Assembly: GCA_900317065.1 (NCBI GenBank)
Contig: ONFK01000154.1
Span: 1-5,888, forward strand
Direction of reading: 5' to 3'
DNA length: 5,888 nt
Source of the DNA: an uncultured Bacteroidales bacterium
GTDB lineage: Bacteria; Bacteroidota; Bacteroidia; Bacteroidales; UBA932
A model generated the notes under the pieces. The model was not told the DNA's origin. It did not search any database and saw nothing but the letters and a program-made list of their open reading frames with translations. How positions within the stretch are numbered: position 1 is the first letter of the stretch; each line of letters opens with the position of its first letter. A program made the translations under genes and the position numbers. Positions 5,272 to 5,888 of this stretch are shown one piece after another.

Positions 5272-5888
5272 ATGGAAGTTTTCAGGTTCAAGCGTTTTGA
5301 GGTTCGGAATGAACTGGCTGCGCAGAAGGTCGGCACCGATGCCGTCCTCCTCGGCGCCGCACTGACCCTCCCCGACGAGCCCCCGCAAACAGCAGGAGAT
5401 GTCCAGCACCTGCTGGACATCGGCACCGGCACGGGAGTTATAGCGCTGATGGTAGCCCAGCGCCTCGCAGACCGCATCAAATCACAAGGAATGTCCGCAG
5501 AAGCGCCCGGAAAGCCATCCGGCACCCAACCACACTTCAAGATCCTCGCCATCGACATCGACCCGGCAGCCGCCTCTGAAGCCACCGCAAACTTCGCCGC
5601 CTCCCCCTGGGCCCCCTCCCTCCACGCGGAAGCGCTCTCACTGAACGATTTGGAAAGACAACTCAATTCGCTTGATATGGCAGCAACAATGTGCGAAAGG
5701 CGGGAATGCCGACTGGCCGACGCCCTCGGCGGACAGCGGCCCTTTCCCGCCTGCCCCGATGAAACGCACCTCTTTGCCGCCATCTTCTCCAACCCGCCCT
5801 ACTTCGAAGCATCCCTGAAAGCACCCGACGCCCGGCGCAGCACAGCACGACACACCGACACCCTGTCCTACCGCGAAATCTGCGCCTT
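5272..5888 (+). CDS. trmN6: tRNA1(Val) (adenine(37)-N6)-methyltransferase, 5' part
   Basis: The first 205 residues are in the window; the frame is open to the edge and the 3' end is missing. The N-terminus FRFKRFEVRNELAAQKVGTDAVLLGA (4-29) matches the TrmN6/YfiC family. The Rossmann methyltransferase motifs follow: SAM-binding DIGTGTG (49-55), acidic AIDID (93-97), catalytic NPPYF (174-178) and the family-typical SLKAPDARRSTARHTDTLSY (181-200). The enzyme methylates N6 of A37 in tRNA1(Val), using SAM, in the cytoplasm. Two stretches seem longer than usual: 66-90 before AIDID, and about 124-167 before the NPPYF strand, including a Cys-containing segment (C141, C146, C161). Both keep the frame and similar codon use, so they look like loop insertions, not frameshifts. 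The start at 5272 follows from family alignment and the nearby promoter box. Confidence 0.92.
   Translation, partial: MEVFRFKRFEVRNELAAQKVGTDAVLLGAALTLPDEPPQTAGDVQHLLDIGTGTGVIALMVAQRLADRIKSQGMSAEAPGKPSGTQPHFKILAIDIDPAAASEATANFAASPWAPSLHAEALSLNDLERQLNSLDMAATMCERRECRLADALGGQRPFPACPDETHLFAAIFSNPPYFEASLKAPDARRSTARHTDTLSYREICA

Noticed and set aside
5268..5792. - strand open frame (174 codons) opposite trmN6
   Set aside because: It is Ser/Ala/Arg-rich shadow coding antisense to clear methyltransferase motifs.

Overview
The window looks like chromosomal DNA from a Bacteroidales-type bacterium (phylum Bacteroidota), probably a gut or rumen lineage. The evidence is a fimbrillin-family surface lipoprotein, a seven-helix membrane protein fused to an AraC DNA-binding domain, a two-domain OmpA-like secreted protein, promoter -7 boxes of the Bacteroidota form TAnnTTTG, and gene starts without Shine-Dalgarno sequences. 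The species cannot be named from this sequence.

Left part (1-2824): three genes on the + strand form a tight, probably translationally coupled operon. They are a fimbrillin-like lipoprotein (21-1109), a membrane-embedded AraC-family regulator (1109-2389, sharing one base with the previous stop) and a stand-alone receiver-domain response regulator (2386-2769, ATGA overlap). The operon ends at a strong palindromic hairpin (2786-2817) with a T tract on both sides, which also serves the convergent gene.

Middle (2820-4672): on the - strand lies a secreted protein made of two tandem OmpA-like domains (2820-3866). A tRNA-Pro(UGG) gene (3870-3943, - strand) ends only three bases before its start codon. 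Divergent from the tRNA, with interleaved promoter boxes, is lolD (4007-4672, +), the ATPase of the lipoprotein-releasing ABC transporter. Its start codon sits inside a short sequence that resembles a dispersed intergenic repeat.

Right part (4673-5888): about 600 bases without a convincing gene hold stacked repeat structures: a perfect 25-bp tandem duplication covering the lolD stop codon, two GTGCC/GGCAC dyads, a terminator-like hairpin and two GTATGCA/TGCATAC hairpins. The 5' part of trmN6 (tRNA1(Val) A37 N6-methyltransferase) follows from 5272 and runs off the window; its predicted transcript would have almost no leader.

Base composition changes across the window. In sampled 60-base lines, 481-540 (fimbrillin) has 27 G+C and 4201-4260 (lolD) has 43. 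This fits an accessory surface-structure locus next to core genes. The most system-like element is the fimbrillin, membrane-AraC and receiver operon: a surface protein encoded together with what looks like its own membrane-to-DNA regulator and a phosphorylation input.
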